A DNA stretch of 64,000 nucleotides from Owenia fusiformis (Eukaryota > Annelida > Polychaeta > Sabellida > Oweniidae): the NCBI GenBank assembly GCA_903813345.2, contig CAIIXF020000001.1, positions 22,339,915 through 22,403,914 of the forward strand, given 5' to 3'. The notes below the pieces were generated by a model, which saw only the letters and a list, made by a program, of their open reading frames with translations, did not search any database and was not told where the DNA came from. Position numbers and translations under genes: made by a program. Shown here one piece after another: positions 1 through 11,700 of the stretch (position 1 is its first letter; every line of letters starts with the position of its first letter).

Positions 1-824
1 GAATCTTGGATTGAACCTTTTGTTATCATTCCTAGGATGCCATATATGATAGAATGGACTATGGACCGAAACGCCCCAGTAGTTAGTATTGATAAAGGGC
101 ACGCCATATTTGTGCAAACGACAGAAGAATCCCCATTCGACATAAGCAAAATAGATCATCCCTTCATTATACCCTCCGGAGCACATCCAAGCGTCCTTGG
201 GGATGGCAAATACTCCTATTGCAGCCCCGAAGTAATCTTTAGTCGCCCTGTAGGGAAACCAATTATCAAACCAATAGGGGATGGCTTTCCCGTACTGCTC
301 AAGGAACCGATAGGGATCTTTGACGATTTTCTCGTAGTCGAATCTCTCAGTGTCTCGTCTCCCACTCCACCAGACTTTGTTGATCTCAGGCCAGCCTTGT
401 TGTCGTTGAATCTTCAACCAATGAAAGAATGCTGGTCCTACGAGTGTATCTTGATCTATTCTGAGTATCATTTCTCCATGTGCAAACCTCGCTGCTACGT
501 TAAGAGCGTGTACCTCAGAGAGGGGCGATTCTGCTTGTTTTGCTGCTATCTCAGGGGAGACTTTCACCCAATATATTTTGCAACTCGGGTGATGGTAATA
601 CACCGGTTGTAACCAGTCTATTTGATACACCGGGGATTTCGAGTTCCAATCTGTTATTACCACTTCGGAGACGTCGCTGAGGCCATTCCGTTCCATGCCT
701 GTGCAGACCTCGCGCAGGGTTGTGGCCAGACGCTCCATCGTTGTCCCCCTATAATTGTCGTTACGGGTCATCAATATAAAAGACAACTTCATCTGTTTGT
801 AGGATCTGATATTGTAGTGAAAAC
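1..824 (-). CDS. GT-A-fold glycosyltransferase-like protein, internal exon, partial at the left edge
   Basis: The minus strand is open from a plausible acceptor (CAG just above 824) to the window edge, about 274 codons. The product contains the strand SFILMTRNDNYRG typical of the start of a GT-A (family 2-like) nucleotide-sugar fold. A DxD-like acidic motif (RIDQDT) follows about 115 residues later. After it comes an aromatic-rich stretch (KVWWSGRRDTERFDYEKIV, then WFDNWFPYRATKDYFGAAIG) that resembles the acceptor-binding half. Base composition is richer in GC than its surroundings, as expected for coding DNA. Reading frame enters with two bases of a split codon, so at least one upstream exon is needed; I could not find it between 824 and 3312. 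The exact donor sugar and acceptor are unknown. Seen: open frame, DxD and splice site. Inferred: glycosyltransferase role. Confidence 0.7.
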
Positions 825-3311
825 CTGAAATGGAATAAGCTGATATTTAGTATTAAACATTTATTTATTCAGATATATTTTAACAGTGGCACTCTCAAAA
901 TAAGTATATAGTATATTATGGAAAGTTATATGTAGATGAAGTGATATGTAGATTAAAAACATATTCCTACGTCTAAGAAGTACCAGAATAAAAACGTGTT
1001 AAAATTACCTTTAAAAAGGTTTTACTGTAAAGAATTAAATAAAACACTCAAAAGGGTAGTATTAATAACAATAGTATTTTTCTTCATTTCATGGTATTTC
1101 ATTTTTCCCACTCGTTGACCACTGTCGCCCAATTGGTGACCATTTTGCCAACTTTCTGACAATTTTGCCCATTTGGAAAAATAAATGTAGACAGGATTGT
1201 TTGTGAAAACTGTTTGACATACAACCTGTTTATCAAATATGTTTGATCCCAGGTTTCATCGATTTCCCAATCGGTGTAACCAATCTGAACAGGGTCCATA
1301 ACCTTTGAATTGATTTTAAAATCAGTTTCAAATAAAATGTCTCTCTGTGCTTAACATGTAAACTAATCAAATCTATTATTTTTTCTATTATTTTCTCTTC
1401 TTCATAGTTTGTTACCCATTTTTTGTAACAACATGCCATTTGTTACAGACGTTGACGGTCAAACGCAAAACGCCTTGCGTCAACCGGTGAATGTCGAACA
1501 CCCCTCGCGGTGGTGACAAAATAAGAAAAGACACAGTCATTCACAGTAAAAAAAAGTTGTTAATCTGAACATTATGTCTTAAGTAATTGCAAATTACAAA
1601 ATTGCAACAATTGTAACAGATGCCAATACCGAATAAAACGATATATAACATACTCGTACATGTACTTCTCTTTTCACTTGCAAAAAAAGAAACATATACA
1701 TATCAGATACACGATATGTGAATTAATAAATTTCTGACAATGGATTTTCGGATTCTACTTTTCATTATATCTATTATACCACGTGTACCATTGGCCTACC
1801 TTGGGTTCATATGATACTATGGTTTTCGGATCACTCAAATGGTTTACTTACTTGCTGGCTTATATATCCAATCACGAAAAAGTTTCATGACAATTATTAG
1901 AATTATAACAGAAATCACACAGATGTACGGCCTCTTGGGAGACCTGCCTAGACATTTGATCATTTTACTAATGCTTCCTTTGGTTTAATAGATATTGAAC
2001 TATCAAAAATACGTTGATTTGTCGGTGATCCTTATTAAATGTTTCCATGTACTCCTGTAATTCATATAGGACAAATACAGATTTTGTTTAGATTAAACTG
2101 TTTGAACTATATAAGGCTAAATATCATAATCCATTTCTCTACATTAACCCATTGTTAAATATACTAGGTATCCTGTGTGAATGAAACGTCAGTAGCGAAT
2201 GTTACCCTTATCTCTACCAATGATCTGTCCGGCATCGATTTAAATAATGAATTAATTTTAGTTCTACAGTGTAAGTCAAAGGTACATATCTGTTTCAAGT
2301 CAATATTTTAAACACGTGCATTTTGTTTTGTGTTTTTCTGATAATATTTTATTTTACCTTCAAAGCACATCCATCTGTTCGCTTTTTATGAAAGACGTTT
2401 GGCACAAACCGCAAATAGCAGTCGGTCTTTTGAAACTTATATACATTGATTGATGTTTTTGTTAAAACAATAAACGTGCAATTAATGAGATTATGTGAAA
2501 GGTATTGATATTGTTATTTGTAAACCACGGAATAAGGCCCAATTTATAAACAGAAATAACATTATAAGAATTTATCGTATGATCTGCAAAATGAAGCCCT
2601 CTGAAGCCCTCTGATTGGTCATTTCTTGTGCTGTACCATATTGCTATTGAAATTTTCCCCATTGATCATCTCCGTAGCAATAGGAAAATATTGATACGGA
2701 GGGGACAATATCAATTGCATTACTTCGCCTTCGTCTCGTGCCGGTACATAATTTCTCGAGCACAATATATCCTGTATTGCACTTCAAACCATTCAACAAC
2801 TTATAATATTTTGACATAAGCTTGGAAAGATCCCCCTTGATCTTCTACTTTCAAAATAAAAGTCTGCATGTCGAGGTAAAGTTGATTGATTATAAAGTTT
2901 TCTCATTAAATAAGTGACTTCGTACATCTTCGTGAACATTCCTGTTTGAGCATGACCATATGTGGAGTGCTTCAGGGCTCCAATTTAAAACAGGGCTCCA
3001 TTTAAAACAAAGGGCAGGTAACATAATGACTAGTTTAAGGCTGCGTAATGGCTAATTGTACAGCTGTACAGAGTGTCCCGAAAGTATGCGACCCCCCCCC
3101 CCCATCCACCCTCCCTAGGCAAACATATACCCATTTCACCATATTGTGTGTCATATATCATTTCAAAGTGCAAAAATAAATTGTGTGGATTTCCTAGTTT
3201 TTCTATGTAAAATATCACGCTCCGTAACAGCGGACAAAATTTTCGATACCAGCCTGTGATTCTAACAAAGAGGCTGGGTCAACATGCCCATTATCAATTT
3301 TGAGATAAATC
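825..3311. other. Intergenic or intronic, no supported gene
   Basis: AT-rich sequence between the left-edge glycosyltransferase exon and the UGT gene. It should hold the upstream exon(s) of the former, but none is recognisable. It contains two short direct duplications (a 10-bp unit near 2593-2612 and an ~18-bp unit near 2975-3010) and a C-run near 3090. A transposon-end-like sequence starts at 3067. Confidence 0.5.
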
Positions 3312-4946
3312 ATGACAAAAATAAACTGTCTTGCTAAGTATATGTGCATCAAATCTGTACACGGCTTAGATAGGCGTTTCAAAATGACTGACTCAAGGCA
3401 TAGATGGCCAGTCTTAATGTGTGTGATCTTAAGTATGAGTTGTGGAATAAGATCAAAGAACGTATTGATCTACCAAATGGCGTCTCTGAGAAACTCCAGG
3501 GTGAGTGCTATGGAAACAATATCAGAGATATTGGCTCAAGCAGGACATAACATCAGTCTTCTGGTTCACACCGAGTATGACCCAACGGTAAATGTGAGGC
3601 TACAAGGTGTAAACATTATAAGACATAAATACCCAGACGATTTACAGTATTCTGTAGAAGAAGGCGTAATTCAAGAAAGTCTCGTTACCCCGGTGTTAAC
3701 ACAGATGGATCAATGGATGGGGAAGGGACAGGTACTTGATTCCTACACATCAAAGGTATGTCCGAAATTGTTGGAAGACCTAAAACTGATGAGACGTTTA
3801 AAATCTGCAAAATTTGATCTCCTTATTACGGATATGTTTCATTTTGTGTGCGGGGGCATTCTTATGGACTATTTACAAACGCCTACCATACTATGGGCCA
3901 ATGCTGGATTTGAGATAAACTACGACTGGTTAACTCCGAACTTTTTGTCACATGTACCAGTTTTATATTCACCATATGGAGACTCAATGACTATATGGGA
4001 GCGATTCTGGAATGTGATCTTGTACGTTGGCATAGAGTACCATAAACCAGTTTTTTCCGAGAGAAAACTCGAACTTATGACTAAGTATGGACCAGCACTG
4101 GGACTGGTGCCTAATTCTAGGGACTCGTTCAGAAATGCAGACATTTTGTTCGTGCAGACAAGCTTTGCATACTTTTACCCAAGACCACTGATGCCAAACG
4201 TTATCCCAGTGTTAGGATTGAAGGAAAAGAAATGCAACAAATTAGATGTGACGCTTGAAAAGTTCATCGAGGGCTCTGGCGATGCAGGCTTTATCGTTTT
4301 ATCATTCGGGTCCTTGCCAAGGGGCTTAGTGCCAAGACTGAGAGAGATCTTTGCAACGGTTTTTTCACAATTACGGCAGAGAGTAGTATGGAGATACGGC
4401 GGCCCTAAACCAGATAATCTAGGAGATAATACATTGACATTGCCCTGGTTGCCTCAATATGACCTCCTTTGTCATCCAAAAATAAAACTATTTATCACAC
4501 ATTGTGGAGTTTCTGGTTCGGCTGAAGCAGTCTATAACGCAGTACCTACGATTGGCATCCCTTTCTTTTACGATCAGTACCAGCATTGTCGATTACTTAC
4601 GGAACGACACAACATGGGCATTACGATATCCAAAACCAACATCAGTGTTACATCCATAACGTGGGCCATCAACAAGGTGATCGGAACACCAGAGTACGCA
4701 CACAATGCTGCGCTTACAATGAAGTTGATTAAAGATACACCGGTGAATGCATCACACACTATTAGATACTGGAGTGAATATGTCATGAAACATGGGGCAA
4801 AACATCTTAGATCCCAGGGATTGGACAACCTAAGTTTTGCACAATACTTTCTTTTGGATATAATTGGATTTTGTCTTATCCTTTCCTCGTTATTGGCCTA
4901 TTTTGTGTATCTGATTGTAACGAAAGTTTGCCTCTCCCCGTCGTAG
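3312..4946 (+). CDS. UDP-glucuronosyltransferase-like membrane enzyme (UGT, GT1 family)
   Basis: An intronless frame of up to 544 aa, the usual length for animal UGTs, which transfer a sugar from a UDP-sugar to lipophilic acceptors in the ER lumen. The UDP-sugar binding signature is clear at about residues 375-424: LPWLPQYDLLCHP, then FITHCGVSGSAEAVYNAVP and IPFFYDQYQH, with the conserved HCG and DQ. A hydrophobic C-terminal helix (about 508-535) followed by a short tail is the usual type I anchor. The better start is probably the in-frame ATG at 3384 (residue 25), in an AAAATGA context, because the signal-peptide-like segment RWPVLMCVILSMSCG follows it directly. This gives 520 aa. A poly(A) signal lies at 5206. 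No frame damage is seen. Which sugar or substrate it uses cannot be told. An ecdysteroid-type or detoxifying UGT are both possible. Confidence 0.93.
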   Translation: MTKINCLAKYMCIKSVHGLDRRFKMTDSRHRWPVLMCVILSMSCGIRSKNVLIYQMASLRNSRVSAMETISEILAQAGHNISLLVHTEYDPTVNVRLQGVNIIRHKYPDDLQYSVEEGVIQESLVTPVLTQMDQWMGKGQVLDSYTSKVCPKLLEDLKLMRRLKSAKFDLLITDMFHFVCGGILMDYLQTPTILWANAGFEINYDWLTPNFLSHVPVLYSPYGDSMTIWERFWNVILYVGIEYHKPVFSERKLELMTKYGPALGLVPNSRDSFRNADILFVQTSFAYFYPRPLMPNVIPVLGLKEKKCNKLDVTLEKFIEGSGDAGFIVLSFGSLPRGLVPRLREIFATVFSQLRQRVVWRYGGPKPDNLGDNTLTLPWLPQYDLLCHPKIKLFITHCGVSGSAEAVYNAVPTIGIPFFYDQYQHCRLLTERHNMGITISKTNISVTSITWAINKVIGTPEYAHNAALTMKLIKDTPVNASHTIRYWSEYVMKHGAKHLRSQGLDNLSFAQYFLLDIIGFCLILSSLLAYFVYLIVTKVCLSPS

Positions 4947-5205
4947 ACCATTTAGGTAGGCTTAGTATAAGAACTTCAATTGTGAGGAAGCAATATTAGC
5001 TATCAAAGTTTTATCTCATATCAATTCTTGTTATTCCTTTTTCCACCCCCACCCCCCCCCCCTCCCCTGAAAGAAATAATACATAACTACTTATTCACGG
5101 AATTACGACTATTGTTCTTAGTATGACTGCATAAAACTATTGTCACGGTATGAGTTAAAACGATTTTTGTAAACCCTACTTACACTTACTAAGAGATGCC
5201 AAGAG

Positions 5206-5211
5206 AATAAA
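5206..5211 (+). terminator. Poly(A) signal of the UGT gene
   Basis: AATAAA on the plus strand about 260 bp after the UGT stop codon. A second one follows about 15 bp later. Confidence 0.6.
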
Positions 5212-5318
5212 TAGAAAGTATTAATAAAAGTTTTCATAATTAAGTCAATATGACGATTTGGTCATATGTTAATTTCAAACAGAAACGATTTTTAAATAAT
5301 TTAAACGATTAGAATTCA

Positions 5319-5324
5319 TTTATT
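5319..5324 (-). terminator. Poly(A) signal of chordin
   Basis: AATAAA on the minus strand about 380 bp after the chordin stop. It lies only ~110 bp from the opposed UGT signal. Confidence 0.5.
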
Positions 5325-5405
5325 TCCATATTTATACATATCAGATCTATAGAACTACTTGTCTACACAGTGTTTCAACAAGCATATTTGTCATCAGTCA
5401 TCATC

Positions 5406-5470
5406 TTTACAACATGTACAATATACAACATGTAAAATTTACAACATGTACAATTTACAATATTTACAAT
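5406..5470. repeat. Small minisatellite
   Basis: Four or five imperfect copies of an ACAACATGTACAATTT-like unit lie in the chordin 3' flank. Confidence 0.6.
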
Positions 5471-5706
5471 TTTCAGTATTTAGGCAGACACACATCTTCA
5501 CTGATAAAGCTTCGCCTCCAAAGGCTATAGTCATATGTGTATATATTATATGAAAGGGCACCATCCATTATCTATCATGTTATAGTTTCAACATCTGAAA
5601 GTTAAAAATCCTCTAACCTCAAACATCATTTTGACACTTGTTTTTGTAAAATTTGAGGAAAGATTTTGAGAGAGTCCATACTAATTTTACTACATAGATT
5701 GTTTGG

Positions 5707-8700
5707 CTACTGTTTGTTCTTATTCCTTCTTCTTTTTGTGCGTTTTCCAGTTCGTGATGATTTCACTTTTCCTCGTTTATTGTCTGAAAGTCAAAGTTTT
5801 CTTGTATAGCAAAGTATCTAGTTAATATGTTGAGTTTTTACATTGACCCTTTTGCCAAAATTATGTTTTTAATCATGAAGCAATATTTTAATGCTCTCTT
5901 GTGCTCCTGATGAAGGACTTTTGTTTCATAAGTAAATTCAACAGCAATACTCAAAATTAAATCCTGGTATATTTGAACAGTTTTTTACCTGCACATACGG
6001 GACAACAAGAATCTGTCTTGCGTTTAATTCTACGACAATTCCGTAGTTTTGGACAATTTGTTCTTTTGCATTGGCTTACGCTGTCCTGAAAAAAAGCAAA
6101 AACATTGTCAGATAAGCTGTACGTTATATAATTTGTTTAACCTTTACTATATAAGTGAAGTGTTTTGTGTTAACTATATACCACTCTTAAAACAATCAAG
6201 CAAGCAAGCAGTTGAATCAATCAATCAAATTCCATCAATGATACAAATGATTTTAGAAAACAATCACCCTATCAGTATTTAGAATAACTGTTTATTTATT
6301 AGAGCAATCTGTAACATGTGCTTTCAAGTAAACCAAAATAAAAAATAAATCAACATCAAGCCGGTTGATAATTTTATGGCATTCGCCATTTTTGTGTTTC
6401 CCGATAACTTACTTTGCAGGTACACGTGATGCATTTTATCCTGCCAACTGAAGATACGTTTGGATGCCAGGAGTCACCATTATTGTATAAATCTCCCTTC
6501 CATTTGCAACCTGTGAACAGTTTACAGAATTTCACTTTTAGGCACAAGCATAGCATACATGTATGATATGTGTGATATAATGTACTATAAACACTATTTC
6601 AGTGTAAACGATGTGTTAAGATAATATTTGCACGATTTTTAAATTCTTTTCTTATTGAGCTGCTAGTTTTAGATCTGGTCTTATCATTTGATTTGATTTA
6701 TTAAGGATTTTAGTGTGTAATTGTTGACCGTTAAGACTTCTGAATACACTTACTACCGGGGTTTGAATCCTCCGATTCAATCTGTGCCTTGGCGGCATCA
6801 TCGGCTCTGTAGTCGTTGCGGAATACATCAATTGTGTCGGCAACAACAGAGTTTGGTGGCTTGGCTAAAAATTGTATCACATGTATTAGAGATATGTCAA
6901 TCAATGATCAGAACATATAACCCATAGTGGTTTAAACTTTCTACAGTGTCTTTAAAGGAATTTTGCATGGAAAGATTGCCACTAAGCCTCAGTCACATTT
7001 CCCCTACACCGGCCATGAATTCTCAAAATCGATATAGGAAATCTACATTGTATTGCTTATCCCTACATCTCATGCTGCATATTTCTTTAGATTTATATTT
7101 TTCAGATGTTGACTCCTGTGCTAATAATTGCATTGGATAGTTAGATAAACAGTTTAAAAATACAATATATATATTTTGTGGTAGTTACCTGGGCATATCT
7201 TACAGCAATCAGACTCATTCAAACGGATCGCCTCGGAATCAGGACAGTTGAGAGGGGGACAAGAATTCTGGGTACAATTCACCTCATCGGCGCCCGGCTG
7301 GAGAGAAAGTTCATGTTTAGTAATATTAAAATCATTGTAATTTAATAGTTTATGTTATTGCATATATAGAATTGTCCTGAATGTGATGAGGCCAAGATGT
7401 AAGAAGGTTTTCGTGTGTCAATTCAAGAACTAAGAAAGCACTGGCGAATTCAACTGCAGGCTGGCGGCGGATTTACCTACTGATTTAAGGCCAACTCCTT
7501 TATAACTCAGATACGAGTAAGTAGTTACCAGTTTCACTACCAGGTGGCTCATTCGGGTCAGATAGTATGGTGAGTATAGTAGAATGTTCCCTTTTCTCTA
7601 ATGGTTATGCAAATTAAAAGTCCAGTAAAACAAAATATCATTTGTCCAATACAAGAAAAGATATTTCACTTTTTGTGATTTTATAACATGGGGTCTATGG
7701 GGAATTTCCCCGAACTAGAAGTCACATTTTCAAAAAAAAATTCAAAGTTGATAACCAATTTTCAAAACCATATTTTTAGATGTACTTTTACATTTTTACA
7801 TTTCAATAATCCAATAATATTGAAAAAATAAGTAGGCCATAAAAAGTAAATTAAGTACCGCCAGTCGTCAGCTGAATTCACGTCACGAATGCTAAATGGG
7901 TAATAACCCTCATTTAAATTGTTTAACATATTATAATAATTCTTATAATTTATTACCAATCAATATATCAATAATTTATGTTGTATCAAATAACATACAC
8001 ATATAGACCTAAATATCGCCCAACAAAGGTGCACTGCAATAAATCAAACCATGGATTTTCTGTAGGTCCATGATAATTAAACCGTTGACCTCCATTTCCA
8101 TAAAACTGTCTAAAACACTGATAAAAGTTTCAAATGAATTGTATTAATAGGGTTTGAAATGTATAATCCCTCATATTCCTGAATTTAATTTCATATTGAC
8201 GGTCATGACGCTTATCAATTTGATATTGTTCCACTTATATACATTTTGATCTTAAATGTTTCATGTATTTCACGCTTGAGAGTCTTCGATGATCTTGCTA
8301 TATAAGTAAATCTTCTTACCACACATGAGCACAGGGCACATTTCACATAGCCAAATGGTGGGACATAAGGGTGCCATATTGTTCCAACTCGGTGTCTCCT
8401 CTGGTCACCATTAAAATAACAGGTTTCAGAACTCAAGCTACTTTGCTCTGAAATAAAAAAAATGTTTTAAAAAATCAGATATTAAGTAATACATATACAG
8501 GGTATGTAGTGTTGATATTACAGTAACTCCTTGTTATACATGTGTCACTAGTCCCTATGAAATCAGAACTGTTGAGAGACAAGAGATAGGAGTCAAAGAA
8601 GAATATGTAGGATATAGGATATGGTAAAATAAGGGGAAATAAGTGTTTAATGAATATTTATCAGTACTGAATTCATAGTTGTAAACATAGATAAGACTGA

Positions 8701-11700
8701 TGCGTGGTACCACAAAGCATGGCAAACTTATTTAATTTTCATATCACAGATACAATCAAAAAGAGAATGGAAGATATCGTATTGAAATAGTAGAAAGAAG
8801 TCTCAAATGAATATATATCAGTACTGAATTCATCGTTGTAAAACAGATGAGACTGATGCATGGTGCCACAACGAATGGCAATTTTTTAATATTTTATTTT
8901 AATATTATATTTTATAATCAAGATAAAATATAATATTATTTTTATGTTATATTTCATTTTAATTTCACATATAAAATTACCTATACACTGTGGACAACAC
9001 TCTCCTTCTATAGTAATAGGATCTTCACAGTCCATCTTGGGACAGATAGCTTGATGGCATTTCATCTTGCCTCTCTGAAATATAAAATTAACTTAAATTT
9101 GAATAAGCTGTACGTATGGATACTTAAAATTGCTCCAGTAGCAAGAAAAATCTGGTTGTAAATTAAATTTTTAAGATAAAATCAGTTCAATGTTGTTTGG
9201 TGATATTCTAATTTCATGAATCCCATGCCATGATAATAATATTTTAAGTTAACACTATACCTTGCAGCTGCATGTCGTGCATGGGTCTGACTCGTCGGGT
9301 AGCCAGCTGTCCCCATCATTACAACCATACTTCCCCGACACATCTAAAGATGGCAGGATTGCATTCTCATGTTTATCATTCATGATTTCACGATCACTGA
9401 CTCCTTCACAGTCATTTGGGATGTGAATCTGAAGAGAAAGTATAGTGATAATGATAATATGCTTGAACAGGTCCAAATGAGATTGCGACTCAAGTCCAAA
9501 CATGTATATCCTTGAATAGATGTGTGCCACGTTTTGTATATATCCATAGTAGTCCATTATCAAAATAATTACAAAAGTTCGATAAATATGTTAGCAAAAG
9601 AGTAAAAAACACAAAAAGTGAAGCAAATGAAAAATCTCCATTATCCAAAAATTGATTCATAAACTAACATTTACCTTAGCCCTTAGTTCTCCACCAAGAT
9701 AGGCATTTGTCTTCACTTGGATGAATGCATTATGACCATCTAGTGTCCTCATCATAGAGGTTGATAAATCATTCACGTACCCCTGTGCCTAAAACAAAAA
9801 AATATTCATCCAATGCCAAACCATTGCATAGTTGATCCTCAAAACTAAAAATCATATTAATTATTTATCAGGCTTGTATTTGAATCTTAATCTGTTCCTA
9901 ATGCAAAATATTTAAAATAATGATTCCAAATTACCATATTTCCAACAAATCCCTTTAGTTGAGTAGGAAGTATATCACCAGTGGTGGCACCAATCTCAAC
10001 AATTCCATGCAGATGGGGACTCAGTTTCTCGTGGCTCAAGCCCTGCACAATGACACTATAGCGTAGGTTACAGCGGGAGTCAATGGTTACCCAAGCATGC
10101 CCCGCAGCAGGGGTTGGCACTTTGGGATCCAATGAAGCTCCATTCAGTATAACAGGGTCTACTAAAAAATAAAGAATCGAAGTGTCAGGATTTATGTAGA
10201 AACAAAAATAATAAATCTATTTTTTATGATTTCTTGCGATATCTGTCTCTGATATGATTAATGATAAAATTTCTCACCTATATCCATTGAGATTTTGTCA
10301 TCAAAGAGTGTTTGAGTTATCTGACCCCTTAACTCACTGACTTTGTGTTTGGACGTCTTGATGTTTACAAATAGACCATTTGTAAGAAGGAGGTGGATCT
10401 GTCGACCATTTAACTTCTTCAGTATTCCTCTAGCCTGAAATTAAATATATATGCGCAAGTGCCAAAGAGGAAAGGACAAAAAGTATTGCAGAACACAGCA
10501 AGAAAAGGAAAACATCTAGAGTACACTGGTCATAAGGAAAACAAACCCCAATTATCACAAACTATGACATTATATCACATTTCTGTTCTCCTCGTTCTGT
10601 CTTTAGGTGTCATAAAATACATAGAGTGATCAGATATCAGCGAAACAAGAACACAAACAATAATGGTTTACATTTTATACAGAGTCACATATGTCTCTGT
10701 TTTATACAATGCTGTTGAATCACCCTATGAATGATTGGCGGACATTAACAAGTTGTATTATATATTTAAATCATATAGAGTCTATATAATAGAGTTCACT
10801 TACCATACCACCATAATCTGTTTTCGAATGTTGTTTGAATTTCTTGGTTAATTTGGCAACTCTTCGTCTTCTGTCACGTTTGTTCGGTGCACCCTCGATT
10901 GAAAGCTCTGTTAACTTACTCTTCAAGCCCTCCACTTTGATCTAACAAAACAGGTACAGCACATTGTTAGCTTTGTGGAGACAATCATAACGTTCGTTTG
11001 TTGATTATAAATCAGCTTCAATTTTGTTGTAATTGTGTTACCTTATCATCCACGTTTGAATGGTATCGTCGAAATACATAATAGGGAATAGGGTCAGTTG
11101 GATAGATAAATGTGATATAATCATTCTTTCATTTCCATACATACCTGGTAAGTGATATATCCATTGCTCTTGAGTATAAAGATAGCAGATCCACCTGCTC
11201 CAGTTTCTGTTTGTTGCAGAGCATCATACCCGGATAGAACAGCTTGAAGAGCTGAAATATGTAGAACGTACATGTCACAAAGCTGACACGTGTGCAATAT
11301 ACCATACACAGCTGATACATCTGCAGTGTATCGTATAGCAGTAACAAGTGCATCATGATATACCATGACATCTCACTCCTATCAGCCCTGAGATGTTTCA
11401 GGTGAAACAGAAAGATGCTATGAGTATCAGAATGTAACAAGTGCAATAAATCTGATTCGAACATGACTGTATTCACGCCTTCTATAAACTGTAAACAAAG
11501 TCAACATTTCACCCGGGGTATATTCGCGAACAAACCCCCTGGTAATACGTGTAATGTGTGACGTCATAACGGCGGGCAGTAGTAATGGCGAACCATAATG
11601 AATATTCGAAACATTTTGGTGAGTTTTCATGTTCGAATTGTAATATAGACCTCAGAGCAGGTGTAATATTGTCGAATACACCCTGCAGGGCTAGGCACAA

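Larger units (their letters stand above)
4947..5706. other. Convergent 3' regions of UGT and chordin
   Basis: Holds the UGT 3' UTR, a C-rich tract (about 5046-5068), the two opposed poly(A) signals, a small minisatellite and the chordin 3' UTR. No additional gene is seen. Confidence 0.6.

Noticed and set aside
37-612. 191-codon plus-strand frame at the left edge
   Set aside because: It is the shadow of the minus-strand glycosyltransferase exon, whose translation has recognisable motifs while this one has none.
1740-1814. Short hydrophobic ORF (MDFRILLFIISIIPRVPLAYL) resembling a signal peptide
   Set aside because: Only 24 codons to a stop, no good donor and no following exon; hydrophobic runs arise easily in AT-rich DNA.
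5039-5068. C-rich tract as a regulatory i-motif or G-quadruplex
   Set aside because: Simple homopolymer runs like this recur at 3090, 51980 and 59555 in unrelated places; no functional context.
6721-6927. tRNA-like GGTTTGAATCC box
   Set aside because: Lies in chordin exon 18, with no cloverleaf around it. No tRNA gene was found elsewhere in the window.
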